Assembly: GCA_902626505.1 (NCBI GenBank)
Contig: CACOFQ010000003.1
Coordinates: 57,708-121,707, forward strand
Length of the DNA stretch: 64,000 nucleotides
DNA from: an uncultured Marinoscillum sp.
Lineage (GTDB): Bacteria > Bacteroidota > Bacteroidia > Cytophagales > MED-G16
Direction of reading: 5' to 3'
Numbering within the stretch: position 1 is the first letter of the stretch; the number at the start of each line of letters is the position of its first letter. The translations under genes were made by a program, and so were the position numbers. This document shows positions 1-10,144 of this stretch, piece by piece. Below the pieces are notes generated by a model. That model worked only from the letters and a program-made list of their open reading frames with translations. It made no database searches and was not told where the DNA came from.

Positions 1-686
1 CAGTGTGTATCTATTGAGAGCACCCAATCCCAAGCCGCAACTGATTGAGTAAAAGCATAGAAAACAACAAATACAGTTGAAATAGTAAAAAGTTTCTGCC
101 ACGATTCTGTACCTCCTAATTTATCTTCTCGAGCAACATGTTTTAGTATTAAGGCATAGAACAGATACCACATTCCGAGAAAGAAAACCATCCTCCCCAA
201 GAAAAAAGGAAGGTTTAAATACGCTTTTTTACCATCAATTACATAGTCATATCTAGGATCTAATTTATCATATAGATATTCATGGGTCCAATGAAATACA
301 TCATGATTAGTAATTGCAAAAACTATTAACATTAAAATACTACCAGGTAACAACCACCTCCCAATTGCTAGGGGTACCCTTAAAATTCCTGCAGACCATC
401 CTGATTGAGAAACATATTGAATAGCAACAAAGAATATAGCTGAAATTGAAATACCAAGGAAGTAGACTACATTTATCCATAGATTAGAGTATAATCTATG
501 GTACCAATGATATCCTGAATGACCATCACCAGAATTATAGGTCCCTACAGCTTGGGAAACTTCTTCATGACTATGACCGGAGTTTATGATCTGATATAGT
601 CCAATAAGCGAAAGGATTACTCCTCCAACAAACAAGTAAAGTATGTTCTTTTTTAGGTTACTATTAAAATCAAAAATTTCTTTCAT
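1..686 (-). CDS. actF: Alternative complex III subunit ActF, C-terminus cut by window edge
   Basis: Integral membrane subunit of alternative complex III (ACIII), which oxidises menaquinol and passes electrons to cytochrome c or directly to a terminal oxidase. My reverse-strand translation from the ATG at 684-686 starts MKEIFDFNSNLKKNILYLF and runs open off the window start, giving about 228 residues of a protein normally around 450. Hydrophobic helices are visible, and the last residues in view (VAAWDWVLSID) match the conserved ActF region. It follows actE after a single base and is the last act gene in the window. The identification rests on this motif and on the invariant actABCDEF order. 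Confidence 0.9.
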   Translation of the reverse strand, partial: MKEIFDFNSNLKKNILYLFVGGVILSLIGLYQIINSGHSHEEVSQAVGTYNSGDGHSGYHWYHRLYSNLWINVVYFLGISISAIFFVAIQYVSQSGWSAGILRVPLAIGRWLLPGSILMLIVFAITNHDVFHWTHEYLYDKLDPRYDYVIDGKKAYLNLPFFLGRMVFFLGMWYLFYALILKHVAREDKLGGTESWQKLFTISTVFVVFYAFTQSVAAWDWVLSIDTH

Positions 687-687
687 A

Positions 688-1293
688 CTATTGTTTTTGA
701 AGTGTTTGAACGTACTTTACAATTTTCCATCTATCTTCAATTGAAATCTGTGATCCATGCCCCCACATTCTGCCCTTACCGTGGGTAATTACATGAAAGA
801 CATGGCCTTCAGATTTATCTTTTACTGACCTCGAGTTATATGCTGTTACACCTTTATATACTTGTCCTACTAATCCATCTCCCATTCCTTTTTCACCATG
901 ACAATGAATACAATATCTTTCATAAAGAACTTTAGCTTCTTTCAAAACTTCATCTGATGATTCAATTGGATTTTTTACTTTAGCAGCTAATTCAATACTA
1001 TCTTTAGGTATTCTATAAGGTAGATAAGAACCTCTCCTAACAGTATTCTCAACTGGTTCCCTCATGGTCATACCATATGGATTGTATGGGTTAGAGTTAT
1101 AGAACTCACCATGACCATCATCAGGATTAGAATCTAACCAACTTCCAATTTCTTCATCTTTTACTTGAGATAAAGGCTCATAAGGTACCGAATGATACAT
1201 ATTAGGAGCATATTCAACACCAGGATCGTCCTTCCTTGCTGAGCAAGAAGAGATAAGTATTATCACTAAAATAAATTTTATAATATGTTTCAT
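688..1293 (-). CDS. actE: Alternative complex III subunit ActE, monoheme cytochrome c lipoprotein
   Basis: A periplasmic monoheme cytochrome c anchored by lipid. The signal peptide ends ILISSC with lipobox cysteine 17. The heme motif CIHCH lies at residues 128-132, followed by GEKGMGDG, as usual for class I cytochrome c domains. In ACIII this subunit carries electrons from the pentaheme subunit ActA towards the oxidase. At 201 residues it has a normal length. It overlaps actD by 4 nt (ATGA-type coupling) and ends with TAG one base before actF. Confidence 0.93.
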   Translation of the reverse strand: MKHIIKFILVIILISSCSARKDDPGVEYAPNMYHSVPYEPLSQVKDEEIGSWLDSNPDDGHGEFYNSNPYNPYGMTMREPVENTVRRGSYLPYRIPKDSIELAAKVKNPIESSDEVLKEAKVLYERYCIHCHGEKGMGDGLVGQVYKGVTAYNSRSVKDKSEGHVFHVITHGKGRMWGHGSQISIEDRWKIVKYVQTLQKQ

Positions 1294-1823
1294 AAATCCA
1301 TTACCTTATCATTAACTTCAGAAGCTCCAGTAGTATTTAAAATTGTTTTAATTTTTTTTGAATCAATTTTATTGTCGCCAAGTTCAATAGCCATAACATG
1401 TTTATCATCTGTGGATCTTAAATCAAAGGTTTTTGGTATACCCCATGGTTTTAAATCACTTACTACAAAAAAAGTACCCACCATCCCAAATGCAGATAAT
1501 AGAACTGTCATCTCAAAAGTAACAGGTATAAATACAGGTAAAGGGAGAAAGTCTTTACCTCCAATAATCATTGGCCAGTCTATTGTCATCATACCTATCA
1601 TCATTGTTAATGCTAAACATAGACCTAAGAAACCAAAACAAAATGCAGCAATAGACAATCTAGATCTTTTATAACCGAGTTTATTTTCAATACCATGTAC
1701 AGGAAAAGGAGAATAAACTTCATAAATATTAATGCCTTTGTCTTTAACTGAACTTATAGCATTAAGAAGAATATCTTCATCTTCATAAATACCAACAATA
1801 AACTTTTTTCCTTTTTCGTCCAT
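1290..1823 (-). CDS. actD: Alternative complex III subunit ActD (DUF3341)
   Basis: Small ACIII membrane subunit of the DUF3341 family. The N-terminal soluble part begins KFIVGIYEDEDILLNAISSV, the family's opening, then GINIYEVYSPFPVHGIENKLG. Two transmembrane helices follow (about residues 57-82 and 95-122). DUF3341 proteins occur next to the NrfD-like subunit ActC in ACIII clusters and help seat the membrane arm. The length of 177 residues is typical. Its start codon overlaps the actC stop (TAATG). Confidence 0.93.
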   Translation of the reverse strand: MDEKGKKFIVGIYEDEDILLNAISSVKDKGINIYEVYSPFPVHGIENKLGYKRSRLSIAAFCFGFLGLCLALTMMIGMMTIDWPMIIGGKDFLPLPVFIPVTFEMTVLLSAFGMVGTFFVVSDLKPWGIPKTFDLRSTDDKHVMAIELGDNKIDSKKIKTILNTTGASEVNDKVMDL

Positions 1824-3202
1824 TATTTAATTTTTACTTTTTCACCTGTATGTTTTAAAATACTTTTTACCTCCGCCATATTTATTACTGGGAAAAATCT
1901 TGAGAACGCTAAAAATGCAGTAAAGAATAAACCAAAAGTAAATAAGTACATTCCCACATCATATATAGTAGGATAAAACATAGCCCAGCTTGATGGTAAG
2001 AAATCTCTATGTAATGAGGTTACGATAATAACAAATCTTTCAAACCACATACCTATATTTACAATAATCGATATTATAAATGTTGCAGCTATATTCGTTC
2101 GAATTTTTTTAAACCAGAATAATTGAGGTGAAATTACGTTACATGTCATCATAGACCAGTAAGCCCACCAATAAGGACCGGTAACTCTATTATAAAATGC
2201 ATATTGCTCATACTCAACTCCTGAATACCAAGCCATAAATAATTCTGTTAAATAAGCTATACCAACTATTGAACCAGTTACAATAATTACAATATTCATT
2301 AATTCTAAATGTTTGATTGTTATATAATCTTCTAGTTTATAAACCCTTCTAGTTATAATTAATAGAGTTAATACCATAGCAAAACCTGAAAAAATAGCTC
2401 CTGCAACAAAATAAGGGGGGAAAATAGTAGTGTGCCAGCCAGGAATAACTGAAGTGGCAAAATCCATAGATACTATAGTATGAACAGATAAAACTAGAGG
2501 AGTTGCAAGACCGGCAAGTACCAATGATACAGTTTCATATCTAGACCATGTCTTTGCAGCACCATCCCATCCAAAACTCAATGCTCCATAAATAACAGCA
2601 GAAATTTTTCTACCAGCTATTTTGGCTCTATCTCTTATGGTAGCAAAATCTGGAATTAATCCAATATACCAAAAAACAAGAGATACAGAAAAATAGGTAG
2701 TAATTGCAAAAACATCCCATAATAATGGGCTTGCAAAATTAACCCAAAGTGATCCATATGTATTTGGTAATGGTAATACCCAAATTAAACCTATCCATAG
2801 TCTTCCCATATGAAGTAATGGAAACATTGCAGCACATATTACAGCAAATATTGTCATAGCTTCGGCAGATCTATTAATTGCCATTCTCCACCTCTGTCTA
2901 AATAATAATAAAATAGCAGAGATTAATGTACCAGCATGTCCAATTCCTACCCACCATACAAAATTTGTAATATCCCAAGCCCACATTACTGTCTTATTTA
3001 GTCCCCACATTCCAATACCATCCCATAAGGTTCTATAAACTGCGTATGCACCAATAATAAGAGTTATATTTGAAATAATCATTGCAACATACCACATCCA
3101 TGAAGGTTTTTCTTCAACCCTTATACATATATCATCAGATACATCCTTAATAGTCTTGCCTCCAGTTATTAATGGCTTTCTTAACTTTGATTCTACATGC
3201 AT
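1823..3202 (-). CDS. actC: Alternative complex III subunit ActC, NrfD/PsrC-like membrane protein
   Basis: A 459-residue NrfD/PsrC-family integral membrane protein, the quinol-oxidising membrane subunit of ACIII. The sequence shows eight to ten long hydrophobic helices and motifs typical of ActC, such as [20 protein letters not shown] and [14 protein letters not shown] near the N-terminus and [18 protein letters not shown] near the C-terminus. It pairs with ActF as the two large membrane subunits. It is separated from actB by 3 nt and co-transcribed. Confidence 0.95.
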   Translation of the reverse strand: MHVESKLRKPLITGGKTIKDVSDDICIRVEEKPSWMWYVAMIISNITLIIGAYAVYRTLWDGIGMWGLNKTVMWAWDITNFVWWVGIGHAGTLISAILLLFRQRWRMAINRSAEAMTIFAVICAAMFPLLHMGRLWIGLIWVLPLPNTYGSLWVNFASPLLWDVFAITTYFSVSLVFWYIGLIPDFATIRDRAKIAGRKISAVIYGALSFGWDGAAKTWSRYETVSLVLAGLATPLVLSVHTIVSMDFATSVIPGWHTTIFPPYFVAGAIFSGFAMVLTLLIITRRVYKLEDYITIKHLELMNIVIIVTGSIVGIAYLTELFMAWYSGVEYEQYAFYNRVTGPYWWAYWSMMTCNVISPQLFWFKKIRTNIAATFIISIIVNIGMWFERFVIIVTSLHRDFLPSSWAMFYPTIYDVGMYLFTFGLFFTAFLAFSRFFPVINMAEVKSILKHTGEKVKIK

Positions 3203-3205
3203 TTT

Positions 3206-6200
3206 TTAAACATTTTTTTTATTTCTTACTTTTCTCAAGTACCAAACATTTGGACTAACTCTAATTTCATCAAGTACAGCATAAGCTCTCTCTTCTTTTA
3301 ATTTTAGAGTTGCCTTATCAATCTTTTCAACTTTAAGTTTCTTTCTTATTTTACTATTCTTATCATTAACATCACCAAATGTTATTGCATTAGTAGAACA
3401 TGCAGCTCCACAAGCCATTTTTACATCACCATCTTTCAAACTTCTTTTTTCTGATTTGGCTAAAAGTTTACCTTCTTGAATTTTTTGAATGCAGAAAGAA
3501 CACTTTTCCATAACACCCCTGGATCTAACAGTAACATCAGGATTCAACACCATTTTACCAAGATCATTATTCATAGCAATGTTTTTGTCAAACTGAGCAT
3601 TATCATGGTATTTGAACCAGTTAAATCTTCTTACTTTATAAGGACAATTATTAGCACAATATCTTGTTCCTATACATCTATTATAAGTCATTTGATTTAA
3701 ACCTTCTGAACTGTGAGTTGTAGCAGCAACAGGACATACCGTTTCACAAGGTGCATTGTTACAATGTTGACACATCATTGGTTGGAAAGTAACATCAGGA
3801 TTTTCAGCAGCAACTTCTAATCCTTGTAAATCTTCAACATCTGCATCACTTGAATAATATCTATCAATTCTAAGCCAAGCCATTTCTCTTCTATTCAAAA
3901 CTTCTTCCTTACCTACTACCGGTACATTATTTTCAACTTGACAAGCTATTACACAACTACCACATCCAGTACAAGCATTTAAGTCAATTGACATTACCCA
4001 ATGGTGATTAGGATAATCATGTCCATCCCAAAGGGTTACTTCTTCCGGTTTTTTCTTACCTTGGCTGGTAGCAACTTTAAATTGATATTTACCGGCATAA
4101 ACGTCTTTCTTATACTCATCTAAAGTAGTTTCTTGTATTACACTTTCTCTAGCCATAATAGTCTCATGAGTTTGAGTCTGAGCAATTCTATATTCTTTTC
4201 CAGAATTTGAAATGGATACATTTTTAATTACTAAATTTTGATATTCATTAGATGAATCAATTAAACCAAATGCGTTAAAACCAACATTATCACCAACAGG
4301 ACCAGCCAATTCTCTCCCATACCCAAGAGCAAGACCCATGGTACCTTCAGCTTGACCAGGTTGAATAATTGCTGGAATTTCAAAATCAGCACCATTTATT
4401 GAAAGAGTCAATAAATTTGTTGTCATTGTTCCACTATCTGTTTTAATATTTAATTTATTAGCATCTTTAGGGTTAACTGATAAATAATTATCCCAACATA
4501 CTTTTGAAATGGGATCAGGCATTTCTTGTAACCAAGGATTATTTGCTTGAATACCATCAGAAACAGTTAGATTTTGATAAATATTTAATTCAAAACCTGA
4601 TTCTTTATTATCATTAATTATTGATAATATTTCAGAATTTATTTTTGACAAAAACTTTCTAGAACTCTTAGAAGAATTAATATTTCTTTTTTCATCAACA
4701 ATAAATTCTGCAACACCATCATGTAACAACTTATCCCAAAAGATTTGGAATGGCTCATCTGAATTAGTTAATTTTTGTTTCTTTTTCCAATTATTTTTTA
4801 TGAATGAGAAAAAATTATTTTTTTCTCCCGTCCATTTCAAAAATGAATCTTGATATTGTCTTGTATCAAATATGTTACTGATTGTTGGTTGAGTAAAACT
4901 AAATGAATTTTCTAATGGCTCATGATCATTCCATGATTCAAGAAAGTGAGAATCTGGTGCAATAATATCACATTTAACGGAAGTTTCGTCAATTCTATCA
5001 GAGGTAGATATTTTAAGAGATACATTATCTAAATTTTCTTTTATCTGAGAAAATTTAAAATTGTCATAAACTGGATTACAATTCAGAAAAACTAATGATG
5101 ACACATTATTATTTGATAAATCATTTATAAATTGACTAAACTGTTTATCATCACCCTTCCTAATATTATAAGATCTATTAATATCAATGGTATTACCATA
5201 ATTATCTAATAGATCATTAATTAAATTAACAAGAAGTTGAACAGATTTGTTATTAGAATCTGAAATAATAATAGATTTTCCTTTATTCTGTATGAGCTCA
5301 TCAGCAATATCATTTAATTTATCATATTTTATTTCAGTATTTACATCAATTAAACCAGTAAAAGATATTTTACTTAATTTCTTAGATAATATGTTGTATA
5401 ATTCCGCAATGTAAAGCGGAGAATGATGTGATTTAATAGGGACTCTATGATCTGCATTAGCTCCTGTTAAAGATAGATTAGATTCAAATGAATATAGCCT
5501 AGACATTTCTCTGTTATCTTTATTAACAACTCTCCTTTCAGTAAACTGTTTATTAAATAAATTATGATTAAATGAGCTTCCTAAAAAGTCATACCCAAAT
5601 GAAACAATTGTTTTTGCCTTAGAAAAATCATAAAAAGGCAATTTTCTTTTACCATAGTATTCAAAATTTGCATCTAACATACCGTTATATGATATATTAT
5701 CATATTGTATATGTTTAGCATTATATTTTTCACAAAATTTATTAATTACTTCTAAAGTAGATGGGCTATTGATAGTGTAACTAACTACATATTTCTTTTT
5801 ATTTAGTTGAGATAACTTCTCAATAATAAACTTGTCAACATCAGACCACGATGATTCTCTTTTATTTAATAATGGAGCAGTTAATCTTTGCTTATCATAT
5901 AGAGACAATACCGAAGATTCAACCTGAGAAGAAGTACAACCTGCACTTACTTTGGAAAATTTATTACCATCAATCTTTATAGGTCTACCTTCCCTAGTTT
6001 TAACAACAACACTACAATAATCACTACCCATTACATAAGTTGATGCATAATAATTTGCTAAAGATGGATCTAAATCTTGAGGTTTCTCAACATGAGGTAT
6101 AGCATATTTTACTGGCGCTTCACATGCAACAGTAGAAACTGCAGCAATTCCAAAACCCATCATCTTCAAAAAATCTCTTCTTGAATTATCAGATGATCCT

Positions 6201-6307
6201 TTGATTGGAAGGTATTCAGGAAACTCATTTTGAGCATTCTTTACAAATGAAGGTTCATTTTTAAGTTGCTCAATCCCTTTCCAATATGTTTTTTTTCCCT
6301 TACTCAT
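3206..6307 (-). CDS. actB: Alternative complex III subunit ActB, Tat-exported iron-sulfur/molybdopterin-like protein
   Basis: The large periplasmic iron-sulfur subunit of ACIII. The Tat signal RRDFLKMMGFGIAAVSTVAC lies near residue 45. A molybdopterin-oxidoreductase-like domain without a cofactor role follows. The C-terminal ferredoxin domain has four cysteine sets (CTGCGSCVIAC, CQHCNNAPCETVCP, CIGTRYCANNCP, and CSFCIQ with a later CGAAC) for the iron-sulfur clusters. I chose the ATG at 6305-6307 (MSKGKKTYWKGIEQL). The frame is open for eight more codons upstream, but that start would overlap actA and does not match the family. The protein is about 1033 residues. Confidence 0.93.
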   Translation of the reverse strand: MSKGKKTYWKGIEQLKNEPSFVKNAQNEFPEYLPIKGSSDNSRRDFLKMMGFGIAAVSTVACEAPVKYAIPHVEKPQDLDPSLANYYASTYVMGSDYCSVVVKTREGRPIKIDGNKFSKVSAGCTSSQVESSVLSLYDKQRLTAPLLNKRESSWSDVDKFIIEKLSQLNKKKYVVSYTINSPSTLEVINKFCEKYNAKHIQYDNISYNGMLDANFEYYGKRKLPFYDFSKAKTIVSFGYDFLGSSFNHNLFNKQFTERRVVNKDNREMSRLYSFESNLSLTGANADHRVPIKSHHSPLYIAELYNILSKKLSKISFTGLIDVNTEIKYDKLNDIADELIQNKGKSIIISDSNNKSVQLLVNLINDLLDNYGNTIDINRSYNIRKGDDKQFSQFINDLSNNNVSSLVFLNCNPVYDNFKFSQIKENLDNVSLKISTSDRIDETSVKCDIIAPDSHFLESWNDHEPLENSFSFTQPTISNIFDTRQYQDSFLKWTGEKNNFFSFIKNNWKKKQKLTNSDEPFQIFWDKLLHDGVAEFIVDEKRNINSSKSSRKFLSKINSEILSIINDNKESGFELNIYQNLTVSDGIQANNPWLQEMPDPISKVCWDNYLSVNPKDANKLNIKTDSGTMTTNLLTLSINGADFEIPAIIQPGQAEGTMGLALGYGRELAGPVGDNVGFNAFGLIDSSNEYQNLVIKNVSISNSGKEYRIAQTQTHETIMARESVIQETTLDEYKKDVYAGKYQFKVATSQGKKKPEEVTLWDGHDYPNHHWVMSIDLNACTGCGSCVIACQVENNVPVVGKEEVLNRREMAWLRIDRYYSSDADVEDLQGLEVAAENPDVTFQPMMCQHCNNAPCETVCPVAATTHSSEGLNQMTYNRCIGTRYCANNCPYKVRRFNWFKYHDNAQFDKNIAMNNDLGKMVLNPDVTVRSRGVMEKCSFCIQKIQEGKLLAKSEKRSLKDGDVKMACGAACSTNAITFGDVNDKNSKIRKKLKVEKIDKATLKLKEERAYAVLDEIRVSPNVWYLRKVRNKKNV

Positions 6308-6309
6308 AA

Positions 6310-7593
6310 TTAGTAGTGACATTTTGAACATTCAAGTCCACCAATATCTTCAACTGTCATTGGTTTCTTAGATGAACTATTATGTAATTCTACAAGTTTT
6401 TTATAATAATCATTACCTTTTGAACTTACTTCGGTTTCTCTATGACAGTTAATACACCATCCCATTGTAAGTTCTGAATATTGATATACCACATCCATTT
6501 CCTCTATTGGTCCATGACATGTAGCACAATCTAATCCACCAACAGCCACGTGCTGCTTATGATTAAAGTATGCAAGGTCAGGTAGATTGTGAACCCTAAC
6601 CCACTCTATAGGTCTATTCTCTTCGTAAGCAGTTAATATTTTTTGAATTTCAGGTTTATCGGTATTTATTGCATTATGACAATTCATACAAATATTTACT
6701 GATGGAATATTAGCAGACTTTGAAATATTTACTCCAGTATGACAATAATTACAATCAATTTCATATTGACCAGCATGAACTTTATGAGAAAATGCAATTG
6801 GTTGGGTTGGTTGATAATTTTGTTGAATACCAACGGTATATAAACCATCTATACATGATTTAACAAAAATTGCAATAAATAGAAATGAAGTAATTCCAAT
6901 AACCTTATTACTTTTAATAAATTTCTTAAAATCAAATCTATTATCAACAACTTCAAGATCATCTTCATCCAAAAGTTTACCTTTTGATTGACTATCCTTT
7001 AAAAGAACATATTTTTTGGAAAGGTTAGTAAATCTAAATAGGACAAATATTATTATAAATAATAGTAATAAATTAAGTCCTAGTGAAATATATAGTTCAT
7101 CTGAAGAAACCGAATTGCTTGGACCTTCTTCTAAACTTTGTCCTGAATCAGCAACAACTACTTGAACTTCTTTGTTAGATTCATCTTTTATATAAGTAAG
7201 AATTGCATTTAATTCTTCATCTGAAAAATCAAAAGAAGTCATCAAAGTTTTATTGTATTCATTATAAAGATTCACCGCATATTCATCTCCACTTTTGATT
7301 ACTTTTTGTGAATTTTTTATGAATGCATAAATCCATTCTTCCGATTGTCTTTCGTGAACATCTCTAAGTGCAGGACCTATAATTACCTCATTAATTGCAT
7401 GGCAAACTGTACAGTTACCTTTAAATAAATTTTCACCATTTTTTACTATAGATGGATCAAAGTTTTGAGACTGATCGTCTTGGGCTTTCAGATGTAATGG
7501 AAAAAACAAGAAAAGAGATAAGAAAACTGTACCAAAATTTTGGGATATTTTGTGACGAAAAAGGGTCAATAGTTCAGTTAATTTAGTTTGCAT
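6310..7593 (-). CDS. actA: Alternative complex III subunit ActA, multiheme cytochrome c with six CxxCH motifs
   Basis: Electron-transfer subunit of ACIII. A signal peptide (ending HLKAQ) precedes an N-terminal monoheme domain with CTVCH at 61-65 and the distal region TSFDFSDEELNAILTYI. A transmembrane helix near 165-187 and a second near 230-250 lead into a pentaheme domain with CNYCH, CMNCH, CATCH, CINCH and CSKCH. There are thus six heme motifs, one more than the classical pentaheme ActA. As far as I recall, an N-terminal cytochrome domain is common in Bacteroidota ActA. It is the first gene of the operon. Confidence 0.92.
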   Translation of the reverse strand: MQTKLTELLTLFRHKISQNFGTVFLSLFLFFPLHLKAQDDQSQNFDPSIVKNGENLFKGNCTVCHAINEVIIGPALRDVHERQSEEWIYAFIKNSQKVIKSGDEYAVNLYNEYNKTLMTSFDFSDEELNAILTYIKDESNKEVQVVVADSGQSLEEGPSNSVSSDELYISLGLNLLLLFIIIFVLFRFTNLSKKYVLLKDSQSKGKLLDEDDLEVVDNRFDFKKFIKSNKVIGITSFLFIAIFVKSCIDGLYTVGIQQNYQPTQPIAFSHKVHAGQYEIDCNYCHTGVNISKSANIPSVNICMNCHNAINTDKPEIQKILTAYEENRPIEWVRVHNLPDLAYFNHKQHVAVGGLDCATCHGPIEEMDVVYQYSELTMGWCINCHRETEVSSKGNDYYKKLVELHNSSSKKPMTVEDIGGLECSKCHY

Positions 7594-7619
7594 TTAAGCA
7601 CCAAGTTTTAAAACTCAAA

Positions 7620-7650
7620 CAAATGTAACATCCGAAAAATTAAGTTCAAA
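7620..7650 (-). promoter_or_regulatory. Probable promoter of the act operon
   Basis: On the minus strand TTTG (7647-7650, the end of a run of T) is followed after 19 bp by TACATTTG (7620-7627), a perfect match to the Bacteroidota -7 element TAnnTTTG with its -33 TTTG. Transcription would start about 20 nt before the actA ATG. Confidence 0.7.
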
Positions 7651-7696
7651 AAATAATTTTAATATGTTTTAATTTAGAATTATTCTAAATTAAATA

Positions 7697-9376
7697 TCAA
7701 TAAGAATTTAGTTCTAAATCTTTCTCCTTTATTATCCTTCTTAGAATTTTTCCAACATTTGACTTTGGTAATTCGTCAGTAAAACCTATATATTTTGGGC
7801 ACTTATAATTAGTAAGTTTTTCTTTACAAAAAGACTTAATTTCTTCCTCAGTTAATGAGTCATCTTTTTTTACAATAACGGCTTTTACCGCCTCAGTAGT
7901 TTTTTTATCAGGAACACCTATCACTCCAACTTCTAAAACTTTTGGATGAGAAGAAATTACATGTTCAACTTCATTAGGAAATACATTAAATCCAGACACT
8001 AATACCATCTCCTTTTTTCTATCAACAATTTTAATAAATCCATCATCATCAATTACACCAATATCCCCAGTAAATAACCAACTATCTTTAATAATTTCAT
8101 CTGTCTCTTTTTTCCTTTGCCAGTATCCTTCCATTACCTGAGGACCTTTAACACAAATTTCTCCTCTTTCACCTTTAGGAACTTCTTTATTTTTATCATC
8201 AATAAACTTTATATCAGTTTCTGGAATAGGTAAACCAATTGTGCCAATTTTATTAGTTCCATCTAATGGATTAATTGTTACTACTGGAGAAGTTTCAGTT
8301 AATCCATACCCTTCAACAAGAGGGCAACCTGTAACCTCTTTCCATTGGTTTGCTACTACATCTTGAACAGCCATTCCTCCACCGAAAGCAACTTTTAGCT
8401 CTGAAAAATCTAAATCATGAAATTTTTTATTGTTTAGAAGGCCATTAAATAGAGTATTAACACCTGTGATAATTGAGAATTTATACTTGGATAACTCCTT
8501 TATAAATCCATCCATATCTCTAGGATTTGTAATTAAAATATTTCTAGCTCCATATTTAAACATAACTAAAGCATTACATACCAATGCAAAAATATGATAT
8601 AAAGGAAGAGCTGTAATTACAATTTCTTTTCTTTCTTCTAATAAAATATCCATCCATGCAGAAACCTGAATAACATTTGAGATTACATTTTTATGAGATA
8701 ACATTGCACCCTTTGATACACCAGTCGTTCCACCGGTATACTGAAGAAATGCAATATCATTAGGCTGAATTTCAACCTGATTATAAGTATATTTTTTTCC
8801 AATTGATATCGCTTTTTTGAAAGAATGAAATGAATCAATTGCATATTTCGGTACCATTTTTTTTACATACTTTACAACAAAGTTTACTAATGCACCTTTT
8901 ACTGTACCTAACATATCCCCCATATCAGATATAATTACATGCTCGATAGCTGTATCACTAATTATTTTTTCAAGATTATACGCAAAATTTGAAAGTATTA
9001 AAATTGCTTTACAACCTGAATCCTTAAATTGATGCCTCATTTCATCTGGTGTATATAAAGGGTTTGTATTTACAACAATAATTCCTGACCTTATAGCTCC
9101 AAAAAGAGCAACTGGATATTGAAGAACATTAGGGGATTGAATTGCTATTCTATCTCCTTTTTTCAAATTAAGTTCATATGTTAAAAAATTTGAAAAAGAT
9201 TTAGTTAATTCATCTAATTCTTTAAATGTTATGGACTTACCCATATTTTCAAAGGCAATTTCATTAGGATATTTTTTAAATCCTTCATTAAATAAATCCA
9301 CAAATGAATTGTATTGATTTAAATTTAAATTGTTGTTTATCCCCGAAGGATAATTTTTTGTCCAGAATTTTTTCAT
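7697..9376 (-). CDS. fadD: Long-chain fatty acid--CoA ligase
   Basis: ATP-dependent acyl-CoA synthetase of the ANL superfamily, activating long-chain fatty acids to acyl-CoA. The AMP-binding P-loop YTGGTTGVSKG lies near residue 213. GYGLTETSP is the adenylate-binding motif A5, LFTGDIG supplies the ribose-binding Asp, and IVDRKKEMVLVSGFNVFP is the FadD linker motif before the mobile C-terminal domain. The catalytic lysine region PKSNVGKILRR is near the C-terminus. At 559 residues it has the family's usual length. It is monocistronic, divergent from the Lrp-type regulator. Confidence 0.92.
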   Translation of the reverse strand: MKKFWTKNYPSGINNNLNLNQYNSFVDLFNEGFKKYPNEIAFENMGKSITFKELDELTKSFSNFLTYELNLKKGDRIAIQSPNVLQYPVALFGAIRSGIIVVNTNPLYTPDEMRHQFKDSGCKAILILSNFAYNLEKIISDTAIEHVIISDMGDMLGTVKGALVNFVVKYVKKMVPKYAIDSFHSFKKAISIGKKYTYNQVEIQPNDIAFLQYTGGTTGVSKGAMLSHKNVISNVIQVSAWMDILLEERKEIVITALPLYHIFALVCNALVMFKYGARNILITNPRDMDGFIKELSKYKFSIITGVNTLFNGLLNNKKFHDLDFSELKVAFGGGMAVQDVVANQWKEVTGCPLVEGYGLTETSPVVTINPLDGTNKIGTIGLPIPETDIKFIDDKNKEVPKGERGEICVKGPQVMEGYWQRKKETDEIIKDSWLFTGDIGVIDDDGFIKIVDRKKEMVLVSGFNVFPNEVEHVISSHPKVLEVGVIGVPDKKTTEAVKAVIVKKDDSLTEEEIKSFCKEKLTNYKCPKYIGFTDELPKSNVGKILRRIIKEKDLELNSY

Positions 9377-9615
9377 TATTTATGATTGATTAAATAGTTA
9401 GTTTACTTAAATATATAAAAATTATAAAAAAGAAAGGGGACATCATAAGATATCCCCAGTAAACAACATTAACCCAAAATTGATTTTATAATTTATATAT
9501 TTATTACACTAAAAAGCTATTAAACAATATAATTTTTAAGGTATTTGATTAAATTTTAAAAAAATTTAATTTATATTATAAAAAATTGAATTTTTTATAA
9601 AAACACACACCCAAA
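9377..9615. other. Divergent intergenic region with a GGGGA/TCCCC hairpin
   Basis: A 239-bp AT-rich gap between the divergent starts of fadD and the Lrp-type regulator. Against the A/T background, 9436-9457 forms an imperfect inverted repeat (GGGGACATC, ATAA loop, GATATCCCC, one mismatch). It lies 60 bp upstream of fadD and could be an operator or a 5' leader hairpin. I could not place a convincing -33/-7 pair for either gene. Confidence 0.4.
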
Positions 9616-10080
9616 ATGAAAGTAAATTATCAAATTGACAATATTGATCTGAAAATACTCAATATTTTGTCTAAAAATGCCAAAATGCCCTACACTGAAG
9701 TAGCAAAAAAAGTTTACGTTTCAGGTGGAACTGTTCATGTTAGAATGAGAAAACTTGAAAAAATTGGAATTGTAAGAGGAACAAAACTTGATATAGATTA
9801 CAGTAAATTAGGCTATACTATATCTTGTTTTATGGGTATTTATCTTGAGAAAAGTTTCTTGTACAAAGATGCAGTTAAATCACTAAAAAAAATACCAGAA
9901 ATTATAGAGATACACGCAATTACAGGTCAATACACAATCTTTATTAAAATCTTATGTAAGGACACATCTCACTTTAGAGAAATTTTAGACTCAAAAATCC
10001 ATAAGGTTAAGGGCATAACAAGAACCGAATCTTTCCTTTCAATTGAAGAAACATTGAAAGATGGTTTATCGTTAAACTGA
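9616..10080 (+). CDS. Lrp/AsnC-family transcriptional regulator
   Basis: A 154-residue feast/famine regulator. The N-terminal winged helix-turn-helix starts IDLKILNILSKNAKMPYTEVAKKV with recognition helix SGGTVHVRMRKLEKIG. The C-terminal RAM (ligand-binding, oligomerisation) domain shows the usual EIHAITGQYTIFIKI strand. Targets cannot be read from the sequence. Position suggests fadD (divergent) or suf (64 bp downstream) as candidates, or autoregulation. Confidence 0.88.
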   Translation: MKVNYQIDNIDLKILNILSKNAKMPYTEVAKKVYVSGGTVHVRMRKLEKIGIVRGTKLDIDYSKLGYTISCFMGIYLEKSFLYKDAVKSLKKIPEIIEIHAITGQYTIFIKILCKDTSHFREILDSKIHKVKGITRTESFLSIEETLKDGLSLN

Positions 10081-10097
10081 GCGTTTTAAGCATTTAT

Positions 10098-10130
10098 TTT
10101 CGTTTAAATAGAAAATCTATGCTAAATTTG
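10098..10130 (+). promoter_or_regulatory. Probable promoter of the suf operon
   Basis: TAAATTTG at 10123-10130 is a perfect TAnnTTTG element. TTTCG at 10098-10102, about 20 bp upstream, is a weak -33 match. The sufB ATG at 10145 is only 14 bp after the element, so the leader would be about 6-11 nt and contains no Shine-Dalgarno sequence. Confidence 0.6.
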
Positions 10131-10144
10131 CGCTAGAATAAGAA

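Noticed and set aside
9436..9457. The GGGGA/TCCCC hairpin as a further copy of the repeated promoter module
   Set aside because: It lacks CTTAAGTTGAT, the 20-bp spacing and the CCATA tail; only the G/C arms are similar.
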